Notes under the pieces: model-generated
What the model saw: the letters and a program-made list of their open reading frames with translations, nothing else
Told to the model about the DNA's origin: nothing
Databases searched by the model: none
Source: Ascidia mentula
Taxonomy: Eukaryota > Chordata > Ascidiacea > Phlebobranchia > Ascidiidae
NCBI GenBank assembly: GCA_947561715.1
Contig: OX387203.1
Span: 372,001 to 436,000 of the forward strand
DNA length: 64,000 bases
Direction: 5' to 3'
Shown here: piece after piece, positions 23,565-37,090 of the stretch
Layout of the letters: every line of letters starts with the position of its first letter
Numbering within the stretch: the first letter of the stretch is position 1
Program-made: the position numbers and the translations under genes

Positions 23565-24207
23565 TCAGTTTTAAATATATGTTGACTTTATCTTGTGGTT
23601 GTACTCCAGTATGATAATGTGCGATATGTTTTCTATGCAATGGCGTACGCTTATTGCACCATGTGTGTAAATAAATCTTACAGCAAATGTTGTTTTCCAA
23701 ACGAGAGTTTTTGAATGAAATGAGAATAAGAGTCTGAATTTTAACCCTGAACAACTTATATGTAAAGCAAATATCCAATGGACTATTGAAGAACAAAGAA
23801 TATTTTTGAAATATGTTGGTTTAATTATTATTTTAAGTGAGTTAACTGATTGTCCAGATACACTGAAGCATGATCATTTTATCCAATATATTTGCACGGA
23901 TTATAGATAAGTTTTTCTTATTTGTGGAGCTATTACAATTAAAACATTGTTTAATTGGTAATGAAAATCAAGTTGCTTGATACCACAGGATGATTGCCAA
24001 GTTGCCATAATTTTGTTCCCAATTGTTGCATAAGAATTAGCCTTGCTAAACAATGGAAAATGACAGACAAGTTGACAATATACATTCTTATCAATATGTT
24101 GAGATTGGAAAGTAAAACTTAAGAGGTGTTTCTAATTAATGTCAAGTGAATTCAAATTGATCCTCTTTATGAATTTAGGATCATCGTTCAAAACAACCTA
24201 ATCTTGT

Positions 24208-25550
24208 CAGCTTTTCAATGCAAAATTACATCTGCCAATGTGGGATTTTAACATAACTTTGCAAAACATGCCATAATCAAAATCATGAACCAAATCATCC
24301 CGCAATCGTCAGACTGGATCAAATTTATGTTGTGCATTTACTATTGGGATATTTGTGACAATCTATAATTACGTTGTGTTCAATCACATGTTTTTTGGGG
24401 TTAATCGTTTTGCTTTTTTAATGACATATTAGCAAATCAACTTTGGTATTAAAAATCGCATTGACCGCTTCAATAGTCCAGCACATATCACAGATTTTTT
24501 TCTATTTCAAACATTGCAATAAATGTCGCTGGCCTTAAGCCAAGATAGGAAATAGAAATGGAAAGATATAGATGGTGAGATATCGTCACACAACTTTCCG
24601 TCCCTGTCCATGTTGTAAGTACGCTAGGTTGTTATTTATTTGTCATTTTGCATTCTAATTAAAGGTCGCAACGTTAGTTTTTCTAAAAGTTGTTTGGCGG
24701 TTATCGGAGTGCAAGACAATGTCTTGAGAGTAAAACTATCCTATTGACACAATAAAATGTAATAGAGAAAGAGTAGTTAATCACACACCCTGCTGGAGTG
24801 CATTACATTATGTTTGAAAGGAAAGTTTACAGTAGATGAAGAATGAACAATCATAATGTAACAACTTGCAGAGAAAATGTCCCTTATGCCGGTGAATCTC
24901 AAACTACCACAACATTGCATAAAAAGACTACTACAAGGATGGTTGACTCAGTTGGCATGGAAACATTGAAAAGAGAAAGTGAAAATGGTTCAACACATGT
25001 TGTGGACCCAATGTATTCTGATGGTAAAATGTATGAAGCCAGAGAATGCATCAGAAGGTTACAAAAAGTATGTAAAACTGATATTAAAGTAAGTTTAATC
25101 ACAATTGGTGCAATTGTTCCTGCTTGGATTCTCAATGCTTTACAGATGATTGCCATTATATACAAGATTAAGATCAATCTGAAATATATATTGGGTGCAT
25201 TTACAAAATGTGACAAGAATAAGACAGTGACAAATGCTAAAGATCAAGAATCTTCAATAGCTGAAACAGGAATGATGGGAGAATATGATGTAAACCCATA
25301 TGCTTTTGCACAAGACCTCTGTAATGGAATTTTAATAATAGAGAAGCTAGTTAGTTCATGTGTGCTTCGACAGAAAGGAAAGTATGCAAGCGATTTCAGT
25401 TCTGAATATTGTTTGAGCAAATATTCTGATGGGAAGGTCCTAATGAAGCCAAAAGAGACTAAACGGCCGGTGTGGTGTGTTCAAAAAGACAAAATATTGC
25501 AACGTTTCTTCTGCTACGGTGTGTTTTGTAACAAATTAGGATTTCTATAG
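24208..25550 (+). pseudogene. Decayed receptor copy with replaced tail (unit 3)
   Basis: The open part, 24843-25550, is 235 residues. After FAQDLC (25322) a deletion of about 0.5 kb removes the rest of the tail, including the ITIM-like motif, and fuses the frame to the 85-codon frame of the 3' flank (ILIIEKLVSSCVLRQKGKYA and on to FCNKLGFL). The result is an accidental longer frame with a new Cys-bearing C-terminus. Confidence 0.85.
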
Positions 25551-26800
25551 CATTGAAGTACACCAATCATTATGAACGTAAGCAGCATATTGGATGAGGT
25601 CACATAATAGCCAAGAAAATACGTCATTAATTGAGGACTATTCATACGATATCGCAAAAACTTTCCAAAACGTTGACAAAAAAATTATATTCGCTGCTTG
25701 TTTTCTGAAAATACAAATAATGGGGGCAATACCACTTTCATCAATACAACGAGATAATTTTTAATTGTATTGATATCACATCATTTATTGCTGAAAACTA
25801 GCGACCAGTTGAATACAATATTTTATCTAAACAGAAATAGTTCGGTATTAGAATCAAACAAAGGATGATCTTTAATAAACCCCAATATAAAAAAAAAATT
25901 AAACACCAATCAATGTAAATCCAAAAGAAGATGGATGAGATCAAATGTCAGTTTTTATTTTTGGGGAATGTTAATATCTATTTTGCAGTACGTTAATTTA
26001 CATTTCTTTTGCTTTAACGTGAAGAAAAAACTTGGTTCATGAACAGACCTGTCTTATTTTATTGAATGTGCAATTATTCTTTTGTGAATGCGTAAATAAA
26101 ATATCCTTTATTTTGAATGGTTATTCCCGTCAATGCGTGTCCACTGACATTGTGCAGTTATATTGTTATAAAGATTAGCCAATGATACACATTCTGTTGA
26201 TCACCAGTGCCCTTAAAAACATTATTTATTATTTGTTATTTGTTTGCCTTAATCGTGATGAATATATGTCCTTGGTGGATGAGTGCACTGTTTTCAAATG
26301 TAAATTGTCGTCAGCGAAACAAATTTATACGGAATTGAAATAAAGCTTTCAAATGTTCAGAAATGTAGAACATGTGGATTCAAAAAAACTTGACTAGACG
26401 ACTAAATACTTTCCTAAACGAAATTGTCTCAATCGGTAACTAAATGTGTATATTCCTAAATTTGCAAGATTGTTGATATTCGGGGAAAAAGTATCCACAA
26501 TTTATTTTGTATGATATGGAAATGGTATCGGCACGTGTTACTTATGATACAAAATTAGATCATTAATTTCTTTTGATGAATTATATTTTATTTCTATGGT
26601 AAACCAGACCACAATTGATTGTTGTACCTTAGTTACGTGGTAAACGACCTAGAACAAAAACTTGACGTTATTTTTTCAAAATACAAATTTCAGGCCTTGA
26701 TTAATTTTCTGCCTATTGCAAATATAATTTCCCAATTGTATTCTATCCAAAAATTCATTCTAACGATGCAAAACATCATTTAATGATCTAAAAAAATTAA

Positions 26801-26880
26801 GCTCCCGGTGAGGCTTGAACTCCCGCCCCTCGGCTGACCAGGACCAGCGCTTTACAGCCTGCAAACTTGACCACACAACG
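26801..26880 (-). repeat. tRNA-like element, minus strand (unit 3)
   Basis: Same element as in unit 0, with both box-like motifs kept. Confidence 0.5.
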
Positions 26881-28096
26881 AAATATGACGTCATAATCTT
26901 ATGGCAAAAACGACTGTGATCAAAATAATGAGTGTGACATGTGTAGCGTCCTGCTCACGGTCCTAGTTTACGGTTTAAGTGTTGAACCACAAGCATGAAA
27001 TGACTATGAGTGTACATAATTGATATGTGTAAACTTCATTAACATTGGGCGGATTTGGGCGTGTTGTTTTTTGCAGAAATTGGCGCTTTTGGGCGTGTGA
27101 AAACCAAAAAATTAGGGGCTTTTGGAAAAAAAAATCTGGCAACACTGGAGCTACAGGAGCACAGAGGTTTCACTGTGTATATTGCGGCCAAGTTACACTG
27201 GTGCGCAAGCGCACAACTTGCCAGGCAACCTTAACATAAACGTAGGGTATCGCTACTACTGTAATCAGACAATAAAGCAATGTTTCATGCAATGGCATGA
27301 TTGGCAAGGTCGCCCCATTGCTCCTCACTTGGCAATCACAGCTATCGTATCAAGATCATGAGGTTTACATGTTTCGCCAAGGCATTGCAGCCTAGCTGGA
27401 CCTCCATGGGTCACTTGGTATGTTTATTAATGCAGATAACCTTCAAAACTTGATTTGGGGATTTAATACTGCTATGGGTCCTTAAAATTGCTTGAGACAA
27501 GCTGGTTCAAAATGTGTAAAGTTTAACGTAAACATGCATCTTGATTTCAGTGAGATTTTAACTAACAACCATGGCTTACCAAACCAACAATTTACCCACT
27601 GTGCTTAAAGAACAATTCTAAACCAAGGCAAGAAGGAATTATTCTTGAGAATGCTTGGTTTCATCAGAACCAAACCTGAACCTTTTGGAATGTTTGAAAA
27701 GATCGAACAAGAAGGTGATTTAAGAAAAAATATAAACATGCAAACAACACCCCAAATATCCCTCTATATAAACCATGGATCAGTGTTTCTTAAATTTTCT
27801 GTCCAGCCCGGCCCCTTTCGATGTTGTCACAATAGCTGTGGACCGCTTTAGGTTTGTCACCTGATATGTAGTCTGTTGAGATTTAAGTCTAAGGTGCACT
27901 CCTCAATTCACTTTAGTTTGCTGTATAACCAGTCTATGATATCCTTCTGTAATTTTGCATGTTTGCTTATAGTGCAAAATAGGAATACATTTTTTGAAAG
28001 TAGTGATTAATGCCGCAGACCTCCTGGCATGTTTAAAACTATTGCCCTATTATCCAGCAAATCTTCGTGCCAATAAGTGTATCCAATCTGATCGCT

Positions 28097-28165
28097 AAGC
28101 TCCCGTAGCTTGAAAGAGCATTGGACGCAGAGAGAGAATGCAAGTTCAAACCTCACTGGTAACTC
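28097..28165 (+). repeat. tRNA-like element, plus strand (unit 3)
   Basis: Same element as at 9514, with minor substitutions. Confidence 0.5.
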
Positions 28166-28293
28166 AATTTTTCAGATCACCCTTGGGAAAAAGTGGTTAC
28201 TTCAGCTGGGCTGCGATACCAGCAAAACCCTAATAGCAAGAATATCGCATTTCTTCATCTGATGTGATTTAAAATAAAGGTTGTTGTTTGTGG

Positions 28294-28725
28294 CTGAACA
28301 GCCAATTCCTGGTGAGTTTATGCATCCAGTTACATACAAAATACTCGCTATTTCATTCCGGTGAAAAATATTTTTACTTGCCCCTAACATTTCACCATTT
28401 GTTAAAACTATTTCTGGCAAAAACATGTTGACTTGAGTAAAAGGGCAGATTATTTTCAGATAATAACATTTGTTGACTACAGTGGATTCAGTTCCATTGT
28501 TGCCAATCGTAACTGTCACGTCAGTATATGACAACAGACAATTTTGGTTTAAGTGAAAGTCTATTTTCTCAGGTTACTCATGGTGTGAAATATCATCAGT
28601 AGAAGCTTGAGAAGAAAAGCGACCCTAATGACAGATCAGCCATTGCCCAACCAAAGCATGGTAACCAGTCAAACATTAAAGATGATGATGCAAAATTAAT
28701 GTGTCATATGTAATTGCCTTATCCA
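28294..28725 (+). pseudogene. Decayed copy of WDSUB1 last two exons (unit 4)
   Basis: Same remnants. The acceptor is changed to TTTGTGG, so the ancestral splice site is gone. Confidence 0.8.
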
Positions 28726-28862
28726 TGCCTTGATATGACTCTGACAAAAGTTTAAACTGTTCCCAAATGCAGTTTGTGTTATGTATTTTTTGACTTCAAT
28801 CTTGCTCTCAGCCCTGGTTTGGCAAAACCAAAAAAGACGAGCTGAATAGTTTCTCATTACAG

Positions 28863-29424
28863 GTCTATATAATGTGCTTGTAACTTCCCCTGTATGTGTT
28901 GGTGGTTATGCTTTACTGGATTACATGGTGTACGTTAAAAATGCACTTCATTATTCAGAGGATTTTGGTCACTGTATTCTTGCTAGTGGTGCCATTTCTA
29001 TTTGTGCTTGCATAATCAGCAGTGCTTTATTTATGACAATAATATGTGTACATCACTGCCCTTGTTATGCAATAATGTACCATTGTGTCAGACTGCTATA
29101 TGGCTCTCTTTGTTTCTCAAACTGGAGGTGCTGCATATGTTTTTATTGTGTGGGTTCTATTTGTGATCAGCCCACTTTGTTGTATTATTTCTTGTATTTT
29201 TTTTTTGTTACATAATGTTTAGAGGTTGTATATTTTTGTGGAATATGGCTGCATTCTCTGATTTAGCATATTTGATTTTGTCTCGTTATAACCAGTTAGG
29301 CAAGACACATTCTGCTTTTAGTAATTTGTGCGCTGTGCATATTTTTACCCTGGACACTTATTCTCCTGCGAGCAGTTTACAAGCCCTGCCCAGGTTTGTG
29401 GGATGGGAGTCTCACTATATATGA
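28863..29424 (+). pseudogene. Multi-pass membrane protein fragment (unit 4)
   Basis: The first half reads well from the acceptor (NVLVTSPVCVGGYALLDYMV, then SEDFGHCILASGAISICACI) because of a small indel (TTCAGAGGATTTT) shared with units 5 and 8. Confidence 0.45.
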
Positions 29425-30054
29425 TCAGTTTTAAATATATGTTGACTTTATCTTGTGGTTGTACTCCAGTATGATAATGTGCGATATGTTTTCTATGCAA
29501 TGGCGTACGCTTATTGCACCATGTGTGTAAATAAATCTTACAGCAAATGTTGTTTCACAAACGAGAGTTTTTGAATGAAATGAGAATAAGAGTCTGAATT
29601 TTAACCCTGAACAACTTATATGTAAAGCAAATATCCAATGGACTATTGAAGAACAAAGAATATTTTTGAAATATGTTGGTTTAATTATTATTTTAAGTGA
29701 GTTAACTGATTGTCCAGATACACTGAAGCATGATCATTTTATCCAATATATTTGCACGGATTATAGATAAGTTTTTCTTATTTGTGGAGCTATTACAATT
29801 AAAACATTGTTTAATTGGTAATGAAAATCAAGTTGATTGATACCACAGGATGATTGCCAAGTTGCCATACTTTTGTTCCCAATTGTTGCATAAGAATTAG
29901 CCTTGCTAAACAATGGAAAATGACAGACAAGTTGACAATATACATTCTTATCAATATGTTGAGATTGGAAAGTAAAACTTAAGAGGTGTTTCTAATTAAT
30001 GTCAAGTGAATTCAAATTGATCCTCTTTATGAATTTAGGATCATCGTTCAAAAC

Positions 30055-31397
30055 AACCTAATCTTGTCAGCTTTTCAATGCAAAATTACATCTGCCAATG
30101 TGGGATTTTAACATAACTTTGCAAAACATGCCATAATCAAAATCATGAACCAAATCATCCCGCAATCGTCAGACTGGATCAAATTTATGTTGTGCATTTA
30201 CTATTGGGATATTTGTGACAATCTATAATTACGTTGTGTTCAATCACATGTTTTTTTGGGTTAATCGTTTTGCTTTTTTAATGACATATTAGGTATTAAA
30301 AATCGCATTGACCGCTTCAATAGTCCAGCACATATCACAGATTTTTTTCTATTTCAAACATTGCAATAAATGTCGCTGGCCTTAAGCCAAGATAGGAAAT
30401 AGAAATGGAAAGATATAGATGGTGAGATATCGTCACACAACTTTCCGTCCCTGTCCATGTTGTAAGTACGCTAGGTTGTTATTTATTTGTCATTTTGCAT
30501 TCTAATTAAAGGTCGCAACGTTAGTTTTTCTAAAAGTTGTTTGGCGGTTATCGGAGTGCAAGACAATGTCTTGAGAGTAAAACTATCCTATTGACACAAT
30601 AAAATGTAATAGAGAAAGAGTAGTTAATCACACACCCTGCTGGAGTGCATTACATTATGTTTGAAAGGAAAGTTTACAGTAGATGAAGAATGAACAATCA
30701 TAATGTAACAACTTGCAGAGAAAATGTCCCTTATGCCGGTGAATCTCAAACTACCACAACATTGCATAAAAAGACTACTACAAGGATGGTTGACTCAGTT
30801 GGCATGGAAACATTGAAAAGAGAAAGTGAAAATGGTTCAACACATGTTGTGGACCCAATGTGTTCTGATGGTAAAATGTATGAAGCCAGAGAATGCATCA
30901 GAAGTTTACAAAAAGTATGAAAAACTGATATTAAAGTAAGTTTAATCACAATTGGTGCAATTGTTCCTGCTTGGATTCTCAATGCTTTACAGATGATTGC
31001 CATTATATACAAGATTAAGATCAATCTGAAATATATATTGGGTGCATTTACAAAATGTGACAAGAATAAGACAGTGACAAATGCTAAAGATCAAGAATCT
31101 TCAATAGCTGAAACAGGAATGATGGGAGAATATGATGTAAACCCATATGCTTTTGCACAAGACCTCTGTAATGGAATTTTAATAATAGAGAAGCTAGTTA
31201 GTTCATGTGTGCTTCGACAGAAAGGAAAGTATGCAAGCGATTTCAGTTCTGAATATTGTTTGAGCAAATATTCTGATGGGAAGGTCCTAATGAAGCCAAA
31301 AGAGACTAAACGGCCGGTGTGGTGTGTTCAAAAAGACAAAATATTGCAACGTTTCTTCTGCTACGGTGTGTTTTGTAACAAATTAGGATTTCTATAG
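30055..31397 (+). pseudogene. Decayed receptor copy with replaced tail and internal stop (unit 4)
   Basis: Carries the same tail deletion and fusion as unit 3, plus a TGA at 30918-30920 (QKV then stop, from loss of one T in GTATGTAAAAC). Unit 5 has the same stop without the tail deletion. Confidence 0.85.
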
Positions 31398-32647
31398 CAT
31401 TGAAGTACACCAATCATTATGAACGTAAGCAGCATATTGGATGAGGTCACATAATAGCCAAGAAAATACGTCATTAATTGAGGACTATTCATACGATATC
31501 GCAAAAACTTTCCAAAACGTTGACAAAAAAATTATATTCGCTGCTTGTTTTCTGAAAATACAAATAATGGGGGCAATACCACTTTCATCAATACAACGAG
31601 ATAATTTTTAATTGTAGTGATATCACATCATTTATTGCTGAAAACTAGCGACCAGTTGAATACAATATTTTATCTAAACAGAAATAGTTCGGTATTAGAA
31701 TCAAACAAAGGATGATCTTTAATAAACCCCAATATAAAAAAAAAATTAAACACCAATCAATGTAAATCCAAAAGAAGATGGATGAGATCAAATGTCAGTT
31801 TTTATTTTTGGGGAATGTTAATATCTATTTTGCAGTACGTTAATTTACATTTCTTTTGCTTTAACGTGAAGAAAAAACTTGGTTCATGAACAGACCTGTC
31901 TTATTTTATTGAATGTGCAATTATTCTTTTGTGAATGCGTAAATAAAATATCCTTTATTTTGAATGGTTATTCCCGTCAATGCGTGTCCACTGACATTGT
32001 GCAGTTATATTGTTCTAAAGATTAGCCAATGATACACATTCTGTTGATCACCAGTGCCCTTAAAAACATTATTTATTATTTGTTATTTGTTTGCCTTAAT
32101 CGTGATGAATATATGTCCTTGGTGGATGAGTGCACTGTTTTCAAATGTAAATTGTCGTCAGCGAAACAAATTTATACGGAATTGAAATAAAGCTTTCAAA
32201 TGTTCTGAAATGTAGAACATGTGGATTCAAAAAAACTTGACTAGACGACTAAATACTTTCCTAAACGAAATTGTCTCAATCGGTAACTAAATGTGTATAT
32301 TCCTAAATTTGCAAGATTGTTGATATTCGGGGAAAAAGTATCCACAATTTATTTTGTATGATATGGAAATGGTATCGGCACGTGTTACTTATGATACAAA
32401 ATTAGATCATTAATTTCTTTTGATGAATTATATTTTATTTCTATGGTAAACCAGACCACAATTGATTGTTGTACCTTAGTTACGTGGTAAACGACCTAGA
32501 ACAAAAACTTGACGTTATTTTTTCAAAATACAAATTTCAGGCCTTGATTAATTTTCTGCCTATTGCAAATTTAATTTCCCAATTGTATTCTATCCAAAAA
32601 TTCATTCTAACGATGCAAAACATCATTTAATGATCTAAAAAAATTAA

Positions 32648-32727
32648 GCTCCCGGTGAGGCTTGAACTCCCGCCCCTCGGCTTACCGGGACCAGCGCTTT
32701 ACAGCCTGCAAACTTGACCACACAACG
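32648..32727 (-). repeat. tRNA-like element, minus strand (unit 4)
   Basis: Same element as in unit 0, with both box-like motifs kept. Confidence 0.5.
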
Positions 32728-33940
32728 AAATATGACGTCATAATCTTATGGCAAAAACGACTGTGATCAAAATAATGAGTGTGACATGTGTAGCGTCCTG
32801 CTCACGGTCCTAGTTTACGGTTTAAGTGTTGAACCACAAGCATGAAATGACTATGAGTGTACATAATTGATATGTGTAAACTTCATTAACATTGGGCGGA
32901 TTTGGGCGTGTTGTTTTTTGCAGAAATTGGCGCTTTTGGGCGTGTGAAAACCAAAAAATTATGGGCTTTTGGAAAAAAAAATCTGGCAACACTGGAGCTA
33001 CAGGAGCACAGAGGTTTCACTGTGTATATTGCGGCCAAGTTACACTGGTGCGCAAGCGCACAACTTGCCAGGCAACCTTAACATAAACGTAGGGTATCGC
33101 TACTACTATAATCAGACAATAAAGCAATGTTTCATGCAATGGCATGATTGGCAAGTTCGCCCCATTGCTCCTCACTTGGCAATCACAGCTATCGTATCAA
33201 GATCATGAGGTTTACATGTTTCGCCAAGGCATTGCAGCCTAGCTGGACCTCCATGGGTCACTTGGTATGTTTATTAATGCAGATAACCTTCAAAACTTGA
33301 TTTGGGGATTTAATACTGCTATGGGTCCTTAAAATTGCTTGAGACAAGCTGGTTCAAAATGTGTAAAGTTTAACGTAAACATGCATCTTGATTTCAGTGA
33401 GATTTTAAACAACCATGGCTTACCAAACCAACAATTTACCCACTGTGCTTAAAGAACAATTCTAAACCAAGGCAAGAAGGAATTATTCTTGAGAATGCTT
33501 GGTTTCATCAGAACCAAACCTGAACCTTTTAGAATGTTTGAAAAGATCGAACAAGAAGGTGATTTAAGAAAAAATATAAACATGCAAACAACACCCCAAA
33601 TATCCCTCTATATAAACCATGGATCAGTGTTTCTTAAATTTTCTGTCCAGCCCGGCCCCTTTCGATGTTGTCACAATAGCTGTGGACCGCTTTAGGTTTG
33701 TCACCTGATATGTAGTCTGTTGAGATTTAAGTCTAAGGTGCACTCCTCAATTCACTTTAGTTTGCTGTATAACCAGTCTATGATATCCTTCTGTAATTTT
33801 GCATGTTTGCTTATAGTGCAAAATAGGAATACATTTTTTGAAAGTAGTGATTAATGCCGCAGACCTCCTGGCATGTTTAAAACTATTGCCCTATTATCCA
33901 GCAAATCTTCGTGCCAATAAGTGTATCCAATCTGATCGCT

Positions 33941-34009
33941 AAGCTCCCGTAGCTTGAAAGAGCATTGGACGCAGAGAGAGAATGCAAGTTCAAACCTCAC
34001 TGGTAACTC
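33941..34009 (+). repeat. tRNA-like element, plus strand (unit 4)
   Basis: Same element as at 9514, with minor substitutions. Confidence 0.5.
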
Positions 34010-34137
34010 AATTTTTCAGATCACCCTTGGGAAAAAGTGGTTACTTCAGCTGGGCTGCGATACCAGCAAAACCCTAATAGCAAGAATATCGCATTTCTTC
34101 ATCTGATGTGATTTAAAATAAAGGTTGTTGTTTGTGG

Positions 34138-34566
34138 CTGAACAGCCAATTCCTGGTGAGTTTATGCATCCAGTTACATACAAAATACTCGCTATTTCAT
34201 TCCGGTGAAAAATATTTTTACTTGCCCCTAACATTTCACCATTTGTTAAAACTATTTCTGGCAAAAACATGTTGACTTGAGTAAAAGGGCAGATAATTTT
34301 CAGATAATAACATTTGTTGACTACAGTGGATTCAGTTCCATTGTTGCCAATCGTAACTGTCACGTCAGTATATGACAACAGACAATTTTGGTTTAAGTGA
34401 AAGTCTATTTTCTCAGGTTACTCATGGTGTGAAATATCATCAGTAGAAGCTTGAGAAGAAAAGCGACCCTAATGACAGATCAGCCATTGCCCAACCAAAG
34501 CATGGTAACCAGTCAAACATTAAAGATGATGATGCAAAATTAATGTGTCATATGTAATTGCCTTAT
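34138..34566 (+). pseudogene. Decayed copy of WDSUB1 last two exons (unit 5)
   Basis: Same remnants with the same acceptor loss (TTTGTGG) as unit 4, a variant shared by these two units only. Confidence 0.8.
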
Positions 34567-34706
34567 CCATGCCTTGATATGACTCTGACAAAAGTTTAAA
34601 CTGTTCCCAAATGCAGTTTGTGTTATGTATTTTTTGACTTCAATCTTGCTCTCAGCCCTGGTTTGGCAAAACCAAAAAAGACGAGCTGAATAGTTTCTCA
34701 TTACAG

Positions 34707-35264
34707 GTCTATATAATGTGCTTGTAACTTCCCCTGTATGTGTTGGTGGTTATGCTTTACTGGATTACATGGTGTACGTTAAAAATGCACTTCATTATTC
34801 AGAGGATTTTGGTCACTGTATTCTTGCTAGTGGTGCCATTTCTATTTGTGCTTGCATAATCAGCAGTGCTTTATTTATGACAATAATATGTGTACATCAC
34901 TGCCCTTGTTATGCAATAATGTACCATTGTGTCAGACTGCTATATGGCTCTCTTTGTTTCTCAAACTGGAGGTGCTGCATATGTTTTTATTGTGTGGGTT
35001 CTATTTGTGATCAGCCCACTTGGTTGTATTATTTCTTGTATTTTTTTGTTACATAATGTTTAGAGGTTGTATATTTTTGTGGAATATGGCTGCATTCTCT
35101 GATTTAGCATATTTGATTTTGTCTCGTTAAAACCAGTTAGGCAAGACACATTCTGCTTTTAGTAACTTGTGCGCTGTGCATATTTTTACCCTGGACACTT
35201 ATTCTCCTGCGAGCAGTTTACAAGCCCTGCCCAGGTTTGTGGCATGGGAGTCTCACTATATATG
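34707..35264 (+). pseudogene. Multi-pass membrane protein fragment (unit 5)
   Basis: Same first-half variant as unit 4. A stop replaces a Tyr codon in the LSRYN segment near 35129, as in unit 1. Confidence 0.45.
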
Positions 35265-35909
35265 ATCAGTTTTAAATATATGTTGACTTTATCTTGTGGT
35301 TGTACTCCAGTATGATAATGTGCGATATGTTTTCTATGCAATGGCGTACGCTTATTGCACCATGTGTGTAAATAAATCTTACAGCAAATGTTGTTTTCCA
35401 AACGAGAGTTTTTGAATGAAATGAGGATAAGAGTCTGAATTTTAACCCTGAACGACTTATATGTAAAGCAAATATCCAATGGACTATTAAAGAACAAAGA
35501 ATATTTTTGAAATAAGTTGGTTTAATTATTATTTTAAGTAAGTTAACTGATTGTCCAGATACACTGAAGCATGATCATTTTATCCAGTATATTTGCACGG
35601 ATTATAGATAGAGTTTTTCTTATTTGTGGAGCTATTACAATTAAAACATTGTTTAATTGGTAATGAGAATCAAGTTGCTTGATACCACAAGATGATTGGC
35701 AAGTTGCCATACTTTCGTTCCCAATTGTTGCATAGGAATTAGCCTTGCTACACAATGGTAAATGACAGACAAGTTGACAATATACATTCTTATCAATATG
35801 TTGAGATTGGAAAGTAAAACTTAGCAGGTGTTTCTAATTAATGTCAAGTGAATTTAAATTGATCCTCTTTATGAATTTAGGATCATCGTTCAAAACAACC
35901 TAATCTTGT

Positions 35910-37090
35910 CAGCTTTTCAATGCAAAATTACATCGTGACGGAAGGCCAATGTGGGATTTTAACATAACTTTGCAAAACATGCCATAATCAAAATCATGAA
36001 CCAAATCATCCCACAATCGTCAGACTGGATCAAATTTATGTTGTGCATATACCATTGGCATATTTGTGACAATTTATAATTACGTTGTGTTCAATCACAT
36101 GTTTTTTGGGTTAATAGTTTTGCTTTTTTAGCAACATATTAGCAAATCAACTTTGGTATCAAAAATCGCATTGACCGCTTCAATAATCCAGCACATATCA
36201 CAGATTTTTTTCTATTTCAAACATTGCAATAAATGTCGCTGGCCTTAAGCCAAGATAGGAAATAGAAATGGAAAGATATAGATGGTGAGATATCGTCACA
36301 CAACTTTCCGTCCCTGTCCATGTTGTAAGTATGCTAGGTTGTTATTGATTTCTCATTTTGCATTCTAATTAAAGGTCACAAAGTTAGTTATCGGAGTGCA
36401 AGACAATGTCTTGAGAGTAAAACTATCCTATTGACACAATAAAATGTAATGGAGAAAGAGTAGTTAATCACACACCCTGCTGGAATGCATTACATTATGT
36501 TTGAAAGGAAAGTTTACAATAGATGAAGAATGAACAATCATAATGTAACAACTTGCAGAGAAAATGTCCCTTATGCCGGTGAAACTCCAACTACCACAAC
36601 ATTGCATAAAAAGACTACTACAAGGATGGTTGACTCAGTTGGCATGGAAACATTGAAAAGAGAAAGTGTAAATGGTTCAACACGTGTTGTAGACGCAATG
36701 TATTCTGATGGTAAAATGTATGAAGTCAGAGAATGCATCAAAAGGTTACAAAAAGTATGAAAAACTGATATTAAAGTAAGTTTAATCATAATTGGTGCAA
36801 TTGTTCCTGCTTGGATTCTCAATGCTTTACAGATGATTGCCATCATATACAAGATTAAGATCAATCTGAAACATATATTGGGTGCATTTACAAAATGTGA
36901 CAAGAATAAGACAGTGGCAAATGCTAAAGATCAAGAATCTTCAATAGTTGAAAAAGGAGTGATGGGAGAATATGATGTAAACCCATATGCTTTTGCACAA
37001 GACCTCTGTATTGATGAGTCACCTTATTTAATGGCTATGCCAATGGGAATGGAGGAACCAAAGGTTAAATATGCCACGGTGAGTAAGTAA
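35910..37090 (+). pseudogene. Decayed receptor copy with internal stop (unit 5)
   Basis: The same TGA as unit 4 lies at 36758-36760, but the full tail with VKYATVSK is present (frame 36833-37090). The GAATCTCAAAC of other copies is GAAACTCCAAC here. Confidence 0.85.

Larger units (their letters stand above)
22434..28293 (+). repeat. Array unit 3 (short form, tail deletion)
   Basis: About 5.86 kb. A deletion of about 0.5 kb joins the receptor tail at 25322 directly to sequence that lies near 6787 in unit 0. The same junction occurs in unit 4. Confidence 0.9.
28294..34137 (+). repeat. Array unit 4 (short form, near-identical to unit 3)
   Basis: About 5.84 kb. It has the same 0.5-kb tail deletion as unit 3 and very few differences from it over long stretches, so the pair is probably the youngest duplication in the array. 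The internal stop in its receptor copy is shared with unit 5, not unit 3. Confidence 0.9.
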
